DNA of 64,000 bases from Pseudomonas sp. R84 (GTDB lineage: Bacteria > Pseudomonadota > Gammaproteobacteria > Pseudomonadales > Pseudomonadaceae): NCBI RefSeq assembly GCF_009834515.1, contig NZ_CP019426.1:4825501-4889500 (forward strand), given 5' to 3'. Position 1 is the first letter of the stretch. Every line of letters starts with the position of its first letter. Below are positions 38,827 through 48,486 of this stretch, piece after piece. The position numbers were made by a program, and so were the translations under genes. Below the pieces are notes generated by a model that was not told where the DNA came from, did no database searches, and saw only the letters and a list, made by a program, of their open reading frames with translations.

Positions 38827-39501
38827 TCAATGATTGACGGTGTAAGCCAGCATCATCGAAATCTGACTCATCGGCCGCCCGCCGCTCTGCTCATGCCACT
38901 GATTGAACACATCCTGCACAATGGCCAGATCGCGCAAACTGGTCGGCGCCTTGTCGACGATCTTCTGTGCATTCAGCGCCGCGACCACGTCGTAGCTCGG
39001 CACGAAGGTGTCCTTGCCGACCATGCGCAAAAAGCGTGGCGCTGATAGTCCCCCCAATTGATGACCGTGCTTTTTCAGATAGGTCCACAGGCCGACGATA
39101 TCGGTCACCGGCCAGTCGGCAATCAGCGCACCGAAACTGCCCTTCTCCTTCTCCACATCGAGAATGAACTGGGCATTGCGCGGCACGCTTTTCAGTTTGC
39201 CCAAATGGCGAATGATCCGCGCGTCCTGCATCAGACGCTCAAGGTGTTCGGCACTCATCAGCACGACTTTTTCCGGGTCGAACTTGAAGAACACTTCTTC
39301 GAAGGCCGGCCACTTGGCGTCGACCAGACTGTGCTTGAGGCCGGCACGGAACACGCGCAGGGCCATGGTTGAAAGGTAGCGGTCGTCGCTGATCTTGCGC
39401 AGTTGCGCCGGGGTCTTGGGAACGGGCAGATGGGCTTCCAGTTCAGCCGCCGAACCGAAGCGGTTCAGACAGTATTCGTGCAGCCACTTGTAATCGCGCA
39501 T
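38827..39501 (-). CDS. DNA-3-methyladenine glycosylase I-like protein
   Basis: The 224-residue protein begins MRDYKWLHEYCLNRFGSAAE. Family-typical segments are STMALRVFRAGLKHSLVDAKW, DARIIRHLGKLKSVPRNAQF, and a helix with FGALIADWPVTDIVGLWTYL. These match COG2818, but the zinc-binding Cys/His ends of canonical Tag are missing. Activity on 3-methyladenine is therefore uncertain. A GGAGAGG ribosome site supports the ATG at 39501. Confidence 0.82.
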   Translation of the reverse strand: MRDYKWLHEYCLNRFGSAAELEAHLPVPKTPAQLRKISDDRYLSTMALRVFRAGLKHSLVDAKWPAFEEVFFKFDPEKVVLMSAEHLERLMQDARIIRHLGKLKSVPRNAQFILDVEKEKGSFGALIADWPVTDIVGLWTYLKKHGHQLGGLSAPRFLRMVGKDTFVPSYDVVAALNAQKIVDKAPTSLRDLAIVQDVFNQWHEQSGGRPMSQISMMLAYTVNH

Positions 39502-39534
39502 GCCCTCTCCTATTGAATGAAGCGAAGAAACCAA

Positions 39535-39624
39535 TGTGGGAGCGAGCCTGCTCGCGAAGTGGGAGTCTCAGTCAACAAATCAGTTGAATGAAACACCGCT
39601 TTCGCGAGCAGGCTCGCTCCCACA
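39535..39624. repeat. REP pair (BIME), type A
   Basis: TGTGGGAGCGAGCCTGCTCG and its inverse bound a 90-bp hairpin between the glycosylase and ttcA. Confidence 0.9.
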
Positions 39625-39635
39625 TTTGAAGGTGT

Positions 39636-40460
39636 TTACAAATTGACGACGTTAACGAAGCGCGAAGCCGCGGTCTCGTCGATTTTCAGGCTGGTGAAGT
39701 CGAACAGGTTGCGGTCGGCCAGTTGCGACGGGATCACGTTCTGCAGACTGCGGAAGATGCTTTCGGTTCGGCCTGGGGTCTTGCGCTCCCAGTCCAGCAG
39801 CATTTCCTTGACCACCTGACGCTGCAGGTTTTCCTGCGAACCGCAGAGGTTGCACGGGATGATCGGGAAATCCTTGAAGTCCGAGTAAGCCTGAATGTCT
39901 TTCTCGTTGCAGTACGCCAGCGGACGGATTACCACGTTGCGACCATCGTCGGCGCGCAGCTTTGGCGGCATTGCCTTGAGCGAGCCGTTGAAAAACATGT
40001 TGAGGAAGAACGTCTCGACGATGTCGTCACGGTGGTGACCGAGGGCCATTTTGGTCGCGCCGATTTCGTCGGCGAAGGTGTACAGCGTGCCGCGACGCAG
40101 GCGCGAGCACAGCGAGCAAGTGGTCTTGCCTTCCGGGATCAGATCCTTGACCACCGAGTAGGTGTCTTTTTCGACGATGTGGTACTCGACGCCCAGCTCT
40201 TTCAGGTAGGCCGGCAGCACGTGTTCGGGGAAGCCCGGTTGCTTCTGGTCCATGTTCACCGCGACGATCTCGAACTTGATCGGGGCAACCTTCTGCAGGT
40301 GCAGCAGCACGTCGAGCATGGTGTAGCTGTCCTTGCCCCCGGACAGGCAGACCATGACCTTGTCGCCATCTTCAATCATGTTGAAATCGGCGACCGCTTC
40401 GCCGGCCAGGCGGCGCAGGCGCTTTTGCAGTTTGTTCTGGTTGACCGTAAGAGTGCCCAT
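39636..40460 (-). CDS. ttcA: tRNA 2-thiocytidine biosynthesis protein TtcA
   Basis: TtcA thiolates cytidine 32 of certain tRNAs with ATP and an iron-sulfur cluster. The 274-residue protein has the PP-loop [16 protein letters not shown] near residue 40. The cluster-binding [10 protein letters not shown] and [15 protein letters not shown] supply CxxC motifs, and [18 protein letters not shown] is intact. The ATG at 40460 agrees with family starts. Confidence 0.96.
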   Translation of the reverse strand: MGTLTVNQNKLQKRLRRLAGEAVADFNMIEDGDKVMVCLSGGKDSYTMLDVLLHLQKVAPIKFEIVAVNMDQKQPGFPEHVLPAYLKELGVEYHIVEKDTYSVVKDLIPEGKTTCSLCSRLRRGTLYTFADEIGATKMALGHHRDDIVETFFLNMFFNGSLKAMPPKLRADDGRNVVIRPLAYCNEKDIQAYSDFKDFPIIPCNLCGSQENLQRQVVKEMLLDWERKTPGRTESIFRSLQNVIPSQLADRNLFDFTSLKIDETAASRFVNVVNL

Positions 40461-40749
40461 GACGCGAAATCCGTGAGGTGTGACGAAAGGCCGGCATATT
40501 ACGCAAAAACCCCGGCGTTGTGGGCACAGGTTGTCGAGGCCCAAGTTTGCATTCTTTACAGACCCCAAGGCGATTAAGCCCTGTGTTTACAGCGCGATTT
40601 GCTCTAAGCCCCTAATACCTGTACGGGTAAGACCTTTCTATACTGCGACATAAGGTCGCACACAATCTGAAGACCTGTATTTGCTCGGCCACCTTGGCCC
40701 GTAGGCGCTCCGTTGGGGGGCGATGGCAATAACAAGAGGAGTGACTGGC

Positions 40750-41352
40750 ATGATCCATCACGTAGTGGGACTTTTTACCCACCCCGATCAGGAATGGAAG
40801 GAGATCCGTGGCGACCAAGAGGAAAGCATCAGCCACATGTACCTCACCCACACGCTGATCCTGGCGGCCATCCCCGCCATCTCGGCGTTTATCGGCACCA
40901 CTCAGGTTGGCTGGGTGATCGGCAACCGCGCACCGGTGATGCTGACCTTTGAAAGCGCACTGTGGATGACGATCATGTCGTACCTGGCCATGCTCGGCGG
41001 GGTCGCGGTCATGGGTGCCTTCGTGCACTGGATGGCGCGTACCTATGACGCCAACCCGAGTCTGGCCCGTTGTGTCGCATTTGCCACTTATACTGCGACA
41101 CCGCTGTTCGTCGGCGGTCTAGCGGCGCTGTATCCGCATATGTGGCTGGGGATGATCGTCGGTACGGCGGCCATCTGCTACACGGTTTATCTGTTGTATG
41201 TGGGGCTGCCGACATTCATGAATATTCCGTCGGACGAAGGTTTTCTATTCTCAAGCTCGGTGCTGGCGGTGGGTCTGGTAGTGCTGGTCGCCATCATGGC
41301 ATTCACCGTGATTGTCTGGGGGCTGGGCGTCGGGCCTGTGTATACGAACTGA
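40750..41352 (+). CDS. Yip1-family membrane protein
   Basis: The 200-residue protein has about five hydrophobic helices: LTHTLILAAIPAISAFIGT; ALWMTIMSYLAMLGGVAVMG; a region around YTATPLFVGGLAALYPHMW; LGMIVGTAAICYTVYLLYVG; and SSVLAVGLVVLVAIMAFTVIV. The start MIHHVVGLFTHPDQEWKEI and the conserved EEES..YLTHTLIL region fit Yip1/DUF1282 proteins. A strong AAGAGGAG ribosome site fixes the ATG at 40750. Function unknown. Confidence 0.85.
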   Translation: MIHHVVGLFTHPDQEWKEIRGDQEESISHMYLTHTLILAAIPAISAFIGTTQVGWVIGNRAPVMLTFESALWMTIMSYLAMLGGVAVMGAFVHWMARTYDANPSLARCVAFATYTATPLFVGGLAALYPHMWLGMIVGTAAICYTVYLLYVGLPTFMNIPSDEGFLFSSSVLAVGLVVLVAIMAFTVIVWGLGVGPVYTN

Positions 41353-41370
41353 CTCGACAGGGCTGATCAC

Positions 41371-41397
41371 AGGCCGCCGCAAGGCGGCCTTGTCGTT
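41371..41397 (+). terminator. Probable terminator after the Yip1-family gene
   Basis: The stem AGGCCGCC / GGCGGCCT with a 4-nt loop is followed by TGTCGTTT, a weak T-run. Confidence 0.7.
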
Positions 41398-41480
41398 TCA
41401 AGGATGACCATTCGGCAGCTCGGCGATTCGCAAGTCCACAGGGTTGCGGCATACTCGACGCCTCTGGAGATCCATCAAGC

Positions 41481-41975
41481 ATGCCCGAGCAACTCAATAC
41501 CCGCGTCGAAAACTGTTACCAACTCGCTGAATCCTTTTTCAAACGTTCTTTCCCGCGCCCTGTCGTCAGCCTCAAGCTGCGCGGGCAAAAAGCCGGTGTC
41601 GCGCATCTGCACGAGAACCTGCTGCGCTTCAATCCGCAGTTGTACCGGGAAAACGCTGAACACTTCCTCAAGCAGACCGTGGCCCACGAAGTCGCGCACC
41701 TGATCGCCCATCAGCTGTTCGGCGACCGTATCCAGCCCCATGGCGAGGAATGGCAACTGATCATGCGCGGCGTTTACGAACTGCCGCCGGATCGCTGCCA
41801 CACCTATGCAATCAAGCGCCGCAGCGTGACCCGCTATATCTACAAATGCCCGTGCGCCGACAGCGATTTTCCGTTTTCGGCGCAGCGCCATAGTCTGGTG
41901 CGGCAGGGGCGGCGGTATTTGTGTCGGCGCTGCCGCAACACCTTGGTGTTCAGTGGTGAGATGCGGGTGGAATAG
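41481..41975 (+). CDS. SprT-like zinc metalloprotease
   Basis: The 164-residue protein carries HExxH in VAHEVAHLIAHQLFG near residue 74. Upstream is KRSFPRPVVSLKLRGQKAGV, the usual SprT start, and a C-terminal zinc ribbon has KCPCADSDF and LCRRCRNTL. SprT proteins are related to DNA-protein crosslink proteases (SPRTN), but the bacterial role is not settled. Confidence 0.9.
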   Translation: MPEQLNTRVENCYQLAESFFKRSFPRPVVSLKLRGQKAGVAHLHENLLRFNPQLYRENAEHFLKQTVAHEVAHLIAHQLFGDRIQPHGEEWQLIMRGVYELPPDRCHTYAIKRRSVTRYIYKCPCADSDFPFSAQRHSLVRQGRRYLCRRCRNTLVFSGEMRVE

Positions 41976-42003
41976 CCCGGATTTGCAGTGCCTTGGCTGG
42001 CCC

Positions 42004-42070
42004 CTTCGCGAGCAGGCTCGCTCCCACAGTGGGCCGCATTCCAAATGTGGGAGCGAGCCTGCTCGCGAAG
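42004..42070. repeat. REP pair (BIME), type A
   Basis: CTTCGCGAGCAGGCTCGCTC and its inverse form a compact 67-bp hairpin. Confidence 0.9.
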
Positions 42071-42085
42071 AGGGCGGTACAGGCA

Positions 42086-43267
42086 CTAGAGAATCACTTT
42101 GGAAGCACGCAATTCAGCAATCCGCTCAGCACTAATCCCCAACTCGCCCAACACTTGATCCGTATGCTGCCCCAACGCCGCGCCGACATGCCGCGGTGCC
42201 GGCAACGCTTCGGAAAACTTCAACGGACAGGCCATCTGCGCCTGCGTCGTGCCATCCCCGCGCGGCACCTGCATCACCAATTCCCGCGCCTGCAACTGCG
42301 GATGGCGCACCGCCTCACCCAGGCTCAACACCGGCTCGACACACGCATCGATCCCGGCAAACATCTCGCACAGTTCGGCAAAGTCATGCTTTTCGAACTC
42401 GACCGTCAGTGCGTACTTCAACGCCCGCTGCTGTTCAGGCTTGGGCGACAAGCCCTGCGCCGCCATCTCCGGCCGCCCCAACGCCGTACACAGTTGCTGC
42501 ATGAACCCGGGTTCCAGACTGCCCACCGACATCCAGCGCCCATCGCGAGAGCGGTAGTAGTCGTAAAAACTACCACCATTGAGCATCTGGTCTTCCCATT
42601 CAGGCTCTTCACCGCACGCCAGATAACCGGCACCGGCCATCGCATTCAGACTGAACGCGCAATCGGTCATGCTCACATCCAGATGCGTGCCCTGCCCGGT
42701 CTGCTGCCGGGCAATCACCGCCGCCAACAACCCGATCACCCCGTGCAACGAACCACCCGCAACATCCGCCACTTGCATGCCCAGCGGCAACGGCCCGCTG
42801 TCGGCGCGGCCGGTGTAACTGGCCAGCCCCGCCAGCGCCAGATAGTTGATGTCATGCCCGGCGCGATCCTTGTACGGCCCGGTCTGGCCGTAACCGGTAA
42901 TCGACACGTAAATCAGCTTTGGATTGATCGCCTTCAGCGCTTCATAGCCCAGACCCAAACGCTCCATGACACCGGGGCGAAACTGTTCCAGAACGATGTC
43001 GTAATCGCCCAGCAGTTGCTTGACCACTTCCAGCGCCTCGGGCTGCTTCAGATCCAGCGCCAGGCTGCGCTTGTTGCGGTTCAGGTAGGCATGACTGGCC
43101 GAGACTCCGCCATCATGCGGCGGCAACACGCGCAGCAGGTCCAGGCGCGTCGGTGATTCGATGCGCAGCACTTCCGCGCCCATGTCCGCCAGCAACAACG
43201 AGGCGAACGGCCCCGGCAGCAGCGTCGAGAAATCGAGGATCTTCAGTGAGGCCAGCGGTGCAGACAT
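42086..43267 (-). CDS. CaiB/BaiF-family CoA-transferase (alpha-methylacyl-CoA racemase type)
   Basis: The 393-residue protein starts MSAPLASLKILDFSTLLPGPFAS. The class III CoA-transferase region LLADMGAEVLRIESP and the loop LNRNKRSLALDLKQPEALEV are present. The catalytic Asp-type region GHDINYLALAG follows, then VDVSMTDCAFSLNAMA-like sequence. Members transfer CoA or racemise 2-methylacyl-CoA. The local context does not show the substrate. It is monocistronic, convergent with the sprT-like gene. Confidence 0.9.
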   Translation of the reverse strand: MSAPLASLKILDFSTLLPGPFASLLLADMGAEVLRIESPTRLDLLRVLPPHDGGVSASHAYLNRNKRSLALDLKQPEALEVVKQLLGDYDIVLEQFRPGVMERLGLGYEALKAINPKLIYVSITGYGQTGPYKDRAGHDINYLALAGLASYTGRADSGPLPLGMQVADVAGGSLHGVIGLLAAVIARQQTGQGTHLDVSMTDCAFSLNAMAGAGYLACGEEPEWEDQMLNGGSFYDYYRSRDGRWMSVGSLEPGFMQQLCTALGRPEMAAQGLSPKPEQQRALKYALTVEFEKHDFAELCEMFAGIDACVEPVLSLGEAVRHPQLQARELVMQVPRGDGTTQAQMACPLKFSEALPAPRHVGAALGQHTDQVLGELGISAERIAELRASKVIL

Positions 43268-43372
43268 GGGCGAACTCCTTAAGCGATGCACTCAGCCTAG
43301 GCAGCGATGCCACGTACAGCAATCACCGGAAATGTCAGCAGGTGTGACCGTTACGCTCAAATCGCAGGCAAG

Positions 43373-43398
43373 AAAAAACCCGCCGAAGCGGGTTTTTC
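43373..43398. terminator. Bidirectional terminator after dctA
   Basis: The stem AAAAACCCGC / GCGGGTTTTT with a CGAA loop lies 15 bp past the dctA stop and can act on both strands. Confidence 0.92.
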
Positions 43399-43412
43399 CA
43401 GGCCAGCAGTGC

Positions 43413-44747
43413 TTACTTCACATTGCTTGGGGTTGGGCCTTCAGCCACACCCAGGTCATCTTCTTCACGCTCGTCGGAGATACCGCGACCGCCCGAGGCC
43501 AGCTCGGTTTGCAGCTGATCGGTATCCAGCTCCTTGACCCACTTGGCAACCACGATGGTGGCTACTGCGTTACCGACCAGGTTGGTCAGTGCGCGGGCTT
43601 CGGACATGAAGCGGTCGATACCGAGGATCAGCGCCAGACCGGCCACCGGCAGGTGACCGACCGCCGACAGGGTCGCGGCCAGCACGATGAAGCCCGAACC
43701 GGTCACACCGGCGGCGCCTTTGGAGGACAGCAGCAATACCAGCAGCAGGGTGATCTGGTGGGTGATGTCCATGTGGGTGTCAGTCGCTTGAGCGATGAAC
43801 ACGGCCGCCATGGTCAGGTAGATCGAAGTACCGTCGAGGTTGAACGAGTAACCGGTCGGGATCACCAGACCCACCACGGATTTCTTCGCGCCCAGACGCT
43901 CCATCTTGATCAGCATGCGTGGCAGTGCCGATTCCGACGAGGACGTGCCCAGTACGATCAACAACTCTTCACGGATGTAACGCACCAGTTTAAACACGCT
44001 GAAACCATGAGCACGGCAGATCGCACCCAGCACCACCACCACGAACAGGATGCAGGTGATGTAGAAGCAGATCATCAACTGGCCCAGTTGCACCAGCGAG
44101 CCGACGCCGTAAGCACCGATGGTGAAGGCCATCGCGCCGAAAGCACCCAGCGGCGCCAGTTTCATGATCATGTTGATGATGTTGAACATTACGTGGGCGA
44201 AGCGATCGATCATGTCCAGCAGCGGACGACCGTACGAACCCAGGCGATGCAGGGCGTAGCCGAAGATCACCGAGAACATCAGCACTTGCAGGATGTCACC
44301 GGTGGCGAACGCGCCGACGATGGTATTCGGGATTACATTGAGGAGGAAACCGACAATGCTCTGGTCTTTACTGGCCGTCACATAAGTGGCGATTTTCGAG
44401 GCGTCCAGGGTGGTGACGTCGATGTGCATGCCGGCGCCCGGTTGCACAACGTTGACCACGATCAGACCGATCAGCAGGGCAATGGTGGAAACGATTTCGA
44501 AGTACAGCAGCGCGTAGCCGCCGGTCTTGCCCACGGATTTCATGTTCTGCATGCCGGCGATGCCGCTGACAACGGTACAGAAGATGATCGGGGCGATGAC
44601 CATTTTGATCAGTTTGATGAACCCGTCACCCAGCGGCTTGAGGGCTACACCGGTCTGAGGGTAGAAGTGACCAAGCAGGATGCCGATGGCGATGGCAACG
44701 ATCACCTGGAAATACAGGGATTTGTACAGTGGCTGACGAGTCGTCAT
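43413..44747 (-). CDS. dctA: C4-dicarboxylate transporter DctA
   Basis: The 444-residue DAACS symporter imports succinate, fumarate and malate across the inner membrane. It has about eight helices plus two re-entrant hairpins. The signatures [30 protein letters not shown] and [19 protein letters not shown] bind cation and substrate. The ATG at 44747 matches the family ([20 protein letters not shown]). A sigma54 promoter and two upstream palindromes point to DctB/DctD control. Confidence 0.96.
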   Translation of the reverse strand: MTTRQPLYKSLYFQVIVAIAIGILLGHFYPQTGVALKPLGDGFIKLIKMVIAPIIFCTVVSGIAGMQNMKSVGKTGGYALLYFEIVSTIALLIGLIVVNVVQPGAGMHIDVTTLDASKIATYVTASKDQSIVGFLLNVIPNTIVGAFATGDILQVLMFSVIFGYALHRLGSYGRPLLDMIDRFAHVMFNIINMIMKLAPLGAFGAMAFTIGAYGVGSLVQLGQLMICFYITCILFVVVVLGAICRAHGFSVFKLVRYIREELLIVLGTSSSESALPRMLIKMERLGAKKSVVGLVIPTGYSFNLDGTSIYLTMAAVFIAQATDTHMDITHQITLLLVLLLSSKGAAGVTGSGFIVLAATLSAVGHLPVAGLALILGIDRFMSEARALTNLVGNAVATIVVAKWVKELDTDQLQTELASGGRGISDEREEDDLGVAEGPTPSNVK

Positions 44748-44890
44748 TGCAGATTTCCTCAAGAGCCTCGCGTGGCAACATCCATCTGTTGACCGCGAAA
44801 CCTGAATTGCGAACCCTCCTGCACTGGAGGGATTTGTTGTTGGAGCAGCGTTTTCCGTCAGGGAAAAACGCACGCTTCTGTGGCTTGTAT

Positions 44891-44906
44891 CGCAAACGTC
44901 GTGCCA
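44891..44906 (-). promoter_or_regulatory. Sigma54 (RpoN) promoter of dctA
   Basis: On the minus strand TGGCAC-GACGT-TTGC matches the -24/-12 consensus exactly. The expected transcript starts near 44880, giving a leader of about 130 nt. Confidence 0.85.
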
Positions 44907-44984
44907 CTTTGGTGCGATTGCCTGCAAGCCTTTTGATATCAGGGATTACAGGTGCATGGATGTCACCATCCGGTGACTCAAGTG

Positions 44985-45041
44985 TGGCGGATTTCCGCCA
45001 ACTCGCCGCTTCTCGTCCTACAATTTGGCGGAAATCCGCCT
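44985..45041. promoter_or_regulatory. Two 16-bp palindromes upstream of the dctA promoter
   Basis: TGGCGGATTTCCGCCA (44985-45000) and TGGCGGAAATCCGCCT (45026-45041) lie 41 bp apart, close to four helical turns. They are 80-135 bp upstream of the sigma54 promoter, where an enhancer-binding protein such as DctD would act. They are also within 115 bp of the AraC gene start, so control of that gene is an alternative. Confidence 0.65.
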
Positions 45042-45098
45042 TGTAGGCGCGTCCAGCCGCCGGCTACCATCCGGCGCCTGAGGAAGGATCTGCCGCTT

Positions 45099-46097
45099 AT
45101 GCGCGAACGCACCATCGCCAGTCATTTTGCCCGTGCCGCCCTCGGCGGCGCACGCCGCGTGGGTTTCGATTACTCGGGCCTGCTGTCGCAACTGGGCATC
45201 AGCCCTGAATTGCTCGATGAACCGCGTGCACGCATTGCCCCGGAACAATTCACTCGCTTGATTCAGGGCCTGTGGTTGGCGCTGGACGACGAATACCTGG
45301 GTTTCGGCAACGCACCGAGCAAACCCGGCAGTTTCGCCATGATGTGCCATGCCTCGATTCACTGCCGCAATCTGGAGAAAGCCCTGCAACGCGGTTTATT
45401 GTTTTATAGCCTATTCCCCGAAGTCCCGCGCCTGAGCCTGACGCGCGAAGACGAATGGGTGCGTTTGAGCCTCGATGATTCGCAGATGTGGGACCCGGAT
45501 CACTTCCTCACCGAGAGTCTGCTGGTGATCTGGCATCGCCTCGGCAGTTGGCTGATCGGCCAACGGATTCGCCTTGAGCAGGCAACCTTCAGCTATCCGC
45601 GCCCCGAGCACGGTGCTGAATACGACCTGCTGTTCCCCTGCCCGCTGACCTTCGGCACCGATCAAAGCAGCCTGTTGTTCCACAGCAGATATCTACACAT
45701 GCCGCTGTTGCAGGACGAACGCACCCTCAAACATTTCCTCGAACGCTCCCCCGCCGACCTGCTCTCTCGCCCGGACGACGGCGACAGCCTGAGCAGCCGC
45801 CTGCGCCGTTTGCTCAGCCGCGACACGGCGCGCTGGCCGGATCTGGAAGCGGTCGCGGCGCATCTGCACATCAGCCCGCAGACCCTGCGTCGGCATTTGC
45901 GTGAGGAAGGCACCAGTTTTCAGGAGTTGAAGGATCAGTTGCGGCGGGATATCGCCATTTATCATTTGGGCCGGGCGGATCTGTCGCTGCAGCAGATTGC
46001 CGAGCAGTTGGGGTTTTCCGAACCGTCGGCGTTTCATCGGGCGTTCAAGAAGTGGACGGGGCTGACGCCGGGGGCTTATCGGGCGCAGGAGCAATGA
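45099..46097 (+). CDS. AraC-family transcriptional regulator
   Basis: The 332-residue protein begins MRERTIASHFARAALGGARR. The N-terminal region matches the Arabinose_bd domain of the OruR/ArgR-like group (YSGLLSQLGISPELLDEPRARI; SFAMMCHASIHCRNLEKALQRG). The C-terminal pair of helix-turn-helix motifs is ARWPDLEAVAAHLHISPQTL and LSLQQIAEQLGFSEPSAFHR. It is divergent from dctA, with the twin palindromes in between. The effector is unknown. Confidence 0.9.
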   Translation: MRERTIASHFARAALGGARRVGFDYSGLLSQLGISPELLDEPRARIAPEQFTRLIQGLWLALDDEYLGFGNAPSKPGSFAMMCHASIHCRNLEKALQRGLLFYSLFPEVPRLSLTREDEWVRLSLDDSQMWDPDHFLTESLLVIWHRLGSWLIGQRIRLEQATFSYPRPEHGAEYDLLFPCPLTFGTDQSSLLFHSRYLHMPLLQDERTLKHFLERSPADLLSRPDDGDSLSSRLRRLLSRDTARWPDLEAVAAHLHISPQTLRRHLREEGTSFQELKDQLRRDIAIYHLGRADLSLQQIAEQLGFSEPSAFHRAFKKWTGLTPGAYRAQEQ

Positions 46098-46113
46098 GGC
46101 TATAAATCAAAAG

Positions 46114-46303
46114 CCCCTCACCCTGACCCTCTCCCGGAGGGAGAGGGGACTGATTGGGGGATGCTCAAGATGTACGCCGACCTGAACGTTCTCTACTGAA
46201 TCCAAAATCGACTGGCTATTTCAGGTCGATGTAAAACGCCAGACACCTCGGTCGGCCCCCTCTCCCTCTGGGCGGTCCGACGTTTCGGGAGGGCTGGGGT
46301 GAC
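46114..46303. repeat. Composite palindromic element, copy 4 (long form)
   Basis: It opens with CCCCTCACCCTGACCCTCTC and a GGGAGAGGGG inverse, shares TACGCCGACCTGAACG and TTTCAGGTCGATG with copy 3, and ends in GGAGGGCTGGGGTGA. The right hairpin carries an unusual GGCGGTCCGACGTTTC insertion. Confidence 0.85.
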
Positions 46304-46314
46304 GGCAATCCCGA

Positions 46315-47661
46315 TCACACCGCAGGAAAATGAATCCTGAACGCCGCCCCGCCCATCGGCGAGTCGCCCAGCGCCAGTTTGGCGTTGTAGCTTTCAATAA
46401 TGTCCTTGACCACCGCCAACCCGATCCCCTGCCCCGGATGCTGAGCATCCAGTCGTTCACCACGCTCCAGAATCCGCGCACGCTGATCCGGCGGCACGCC
46501 CGGGCCGTCATCTTCGACGCACAGTTCGATTCCGGCGAGGGTCTCGCGCACGCTGATGCGCACTTCGCCCAGACACAGTCGATAGGCGTTCTCCAGCAAG
46601 TTGCCCATCATTTCCAGCAGCGCGCCCTGCTCGATCGGCACATAACAATGCTCGGGCAAATCAAATGCCACGCGCACATGCTTGTCGCGATACACCTTGT
46701 CCAGCGTGTCGCAAAGGCTTTTGAGCACCGGTTGCAAGCGCACCTGGTGTCGCACCAGTCCGCTTTTACGCAAGCTGGCCCGTTGCAGTTGATAGCTGAT
46801 CTGCTGGCTCATGCGTTCGATCTGGCTTTGCAGCACCCACGCCTGATCGCGTTCTTCCGGACGCTGGGCCATGTCTTCACTGACGCCCTGCAACACTGCC
46901 AATGGCGTTTTCAGGCTGTGCGCCAAATCATCGAGGGAATCGCGATAACGACTACGTTGCTGCCGTTCGCTGTGCAGCAAGCGGTTGAGCGAGCCGGTCA
47001 GGCGCAGCAACTCGCGCGGATGCTGCTCGGTGAGGCTTTCACGGGTGCCGCCTTCGATTTCGTCGAGTTCCTGACTGAGCCGACGCAGCGCTTTGAGGCC
47101 CCAGGTCAGGCCGATCCACAACAGCGCCAACAGCACGAGCAACGCAGCACCGAAGCCCAGATAGAGATTTTCACGCAGGCCTTCGAGGGTGGTTTCATAT
47201 TCGCGCACCGGTTGCAGGGCAACGATGCTGAATGCCGCGCTTTTACCGCCGAGCAGTTTGACTTCGACGTCGTAGACGAAGAATTCCTGACCATTGGTTT
47301 CACGAATCCGCGCGAACTCGTTACCGAGCCCGTCGTAGCGCGGCTTGTAGTTGATCTGCTCTTCCTGGGTGGCTTTCGAGCGCCAGACCAGATGCCCTTC
47401 GCGGTCGTAGATGTAGCCGAGCAAACGGAAGTCGGTGAGGTTGAAGCGCTCGTCCGGCAACTGATTGGGCATCACCAGCCGCCCGTTTTCGATGCGCGCG
47501 GCAGAGATCAGCGTGGTGACATCGGAGGCCAGGCGCTGCTCGATCGAGTCCTGCAACGCGAGGCTGAACGCGCCTTGCATGGCCGGGAGCAAGGCGAGCA
47601 TGAACAACACCGCCAACGTGGTGGCGGCGAGCATCAAGCGAACGCGAAGGGAACGAATCAA
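46315..47661 (-). CDS. phoQ: Sensor histidine kinase PhoQ
   Basis: The 448-residue kinase begins MIRSLRVRLMLAATTLAVLF, with TM1 at about 8-30. A periplasmic domain follows to about residue 165 (DSIEQRLASDVTTLISAARI ... FARIRETNGQEFFVYDVEVK), then TM2, HAMP, HisKA (His in DDLAHSLKTPLAVLQG) and HATPase (GNLLENAYRLC; DDGPGVPPDQ; GIGLAVVKDI). It should sense divalent cations and cationic peptides, as PhoQ does in other species. The start overlaps the phoP stop by four bases. The end lies 12 bp from composite repeat copy 4. Confidence 0.93.
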   Translation of the reverse strand: MIRSLRVRLMLAATTLAVLFMLALLPAMQGAFSLALQDSIEQRLASDVTTLISAARIENGRLVMPNQLPDERFNLTDFRLLGYIYDREGHLVWRSKATQEEQINYKPRYDGLGNEFARIRETNGQEFFVYDVEVKLLGGKSAAFSIVALQPVREYETTLEGLRENLYLGFGAALLVLLALLWIGLTWGLKALRRLSQELDEIEGGTRESLTEQHPRELLRLTGSLNRLLHSERQQRSRYRDSLDDLAHSLKTPLAVLQGVSEDMAQRPEERDQAWVLQSQIERMSQQISYQLQRASLRKSGLVRHQVRLQPVLKSLCDTLDKVYRDKHVRVAFDLPEHCYVPIEQGALLEMMGNLLENAYRLCLGEVRISVRETLAGIELCVEDDGPGVPPDQRARILERGERLDAQHPGQGIGLAVVKDIIESYNAKLALGDSPMGGAAFRIHFPAV

Positions 47662-48335
47662 GTGCAGCGCTCATTGAACAAGTAACCGAGGCCACGCACG
47701 GTGTCGATCGGCTTGAACCCGGCCGGGCCTTCGAGTTTGCGGCGCAGACGGCCGACCAGCACTTCGATGACATTCGGATCGCGCTCGTCGTCATCCGGGT
47801 AGAGCTGCTCCATCAAGCGATCCTTGGGCACTACTTGTTGATGGTGGCGCATGAGGTATTCGAGGATGCGGTACTCGTAGGCGGTCAGCGCCAGCGGTTG
47901 CTCGTCGAGGGTCGCCTGTTTGCGATTGAGGTCGAGCAGCAGCGGCCCGGCGACGATGGTCGACTGAGTGAAACCGCTGGAGCGGCGCAGCAAGGCATTC
48001 AGACGCGCGTCGAGTTCTTCGAACTGGAACGGCTTGACCACGTAATCGTCGGCGCCGGCGGCGAGACCTTCGACCTTGTCCTGCCAGTTGCCGCGCGCGG
48101 TGAGGATCAGGATCGGGAAGGTTTTGCCGCCCGCGCGCAACTGCCGAATCAGGTCGAGACCGCCCATGCCCGGCAGGCCGAGATCGATCACCGCCAGGTC
48201 AAAGTTGAACTGTCCGGTCTGGTACAAAGCCTCTTCGGCATTGGCCACGGATTCGACCACGTGACCACTTTCCGTCAGGCGGGTTTGCAGGTGATGGCGC
48301 AACAGCGCTTCATCTTCGACGACCAACAGTTTCAT
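47658..48335 (-). CDS. phoP: Response regulator PhoP
   Basis: The 225-residue OmpR-type regulator begins MKLLVVEDEALLRHHLQTRL. The phospho-acceptor Asp is in DLAVIDLGLPGMGG near residue 51, and Lys in GADDYVVKPFQFEE. The winged helix includes LTAYEYRILEYLMRHHQQVV and DPNVIEVLVGRLRRKL. It lies between oprH and phoQ, giving the oprH-phoP-phoQ order of P. aeruginosa. A REP pair stands in the 151-bp gap from oprH. Confidence 0.94.
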   Translation of the reverse strand: MKLLVVEDEALLRHHLQTRLTESGHVVESVANAEEALYQTGQFNFDLAVIDLGLPGMGGLDLIRQLRAGGKTFPILILTARGNWQDKVEGLAAGADDYVVKPFQFEELDARLNALLRRSSGFTQSTIVAGPLLLDLNRKQATLDEQPLALTAYEYRILEYLMRHHQQVVPKDRLMEQLYPDDDERDPNVIEVLVGRLRRKLEGPAGFKPIDTVRGLGYLFNERCT

Positions 48336-48376
48336 AACGCTCTCCCGGGTAAATCCAGAATCTCCAAAAACACACC

Positions 48377-48466
48377 TGTGGGAGCGAGCCTGCTCGCGAA
48401 GGCTGTGTGTCAGTCGATAAATTGATCGACTGATTCACCGCTTTCGCGAGCAGGCTCGCTCCCACA
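48377..48466. repeat. REP pair (BIME), type A, inside the oprH-phoP operon
   Basis: TGTGGGAGCGAGCCTGCTCG and its inverse form a 90-bp hairpin between oprH and phoP. Confidence 0.9.
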
Positions 48467-48486
48467 TTGAACCTGTTGGCAACTCC

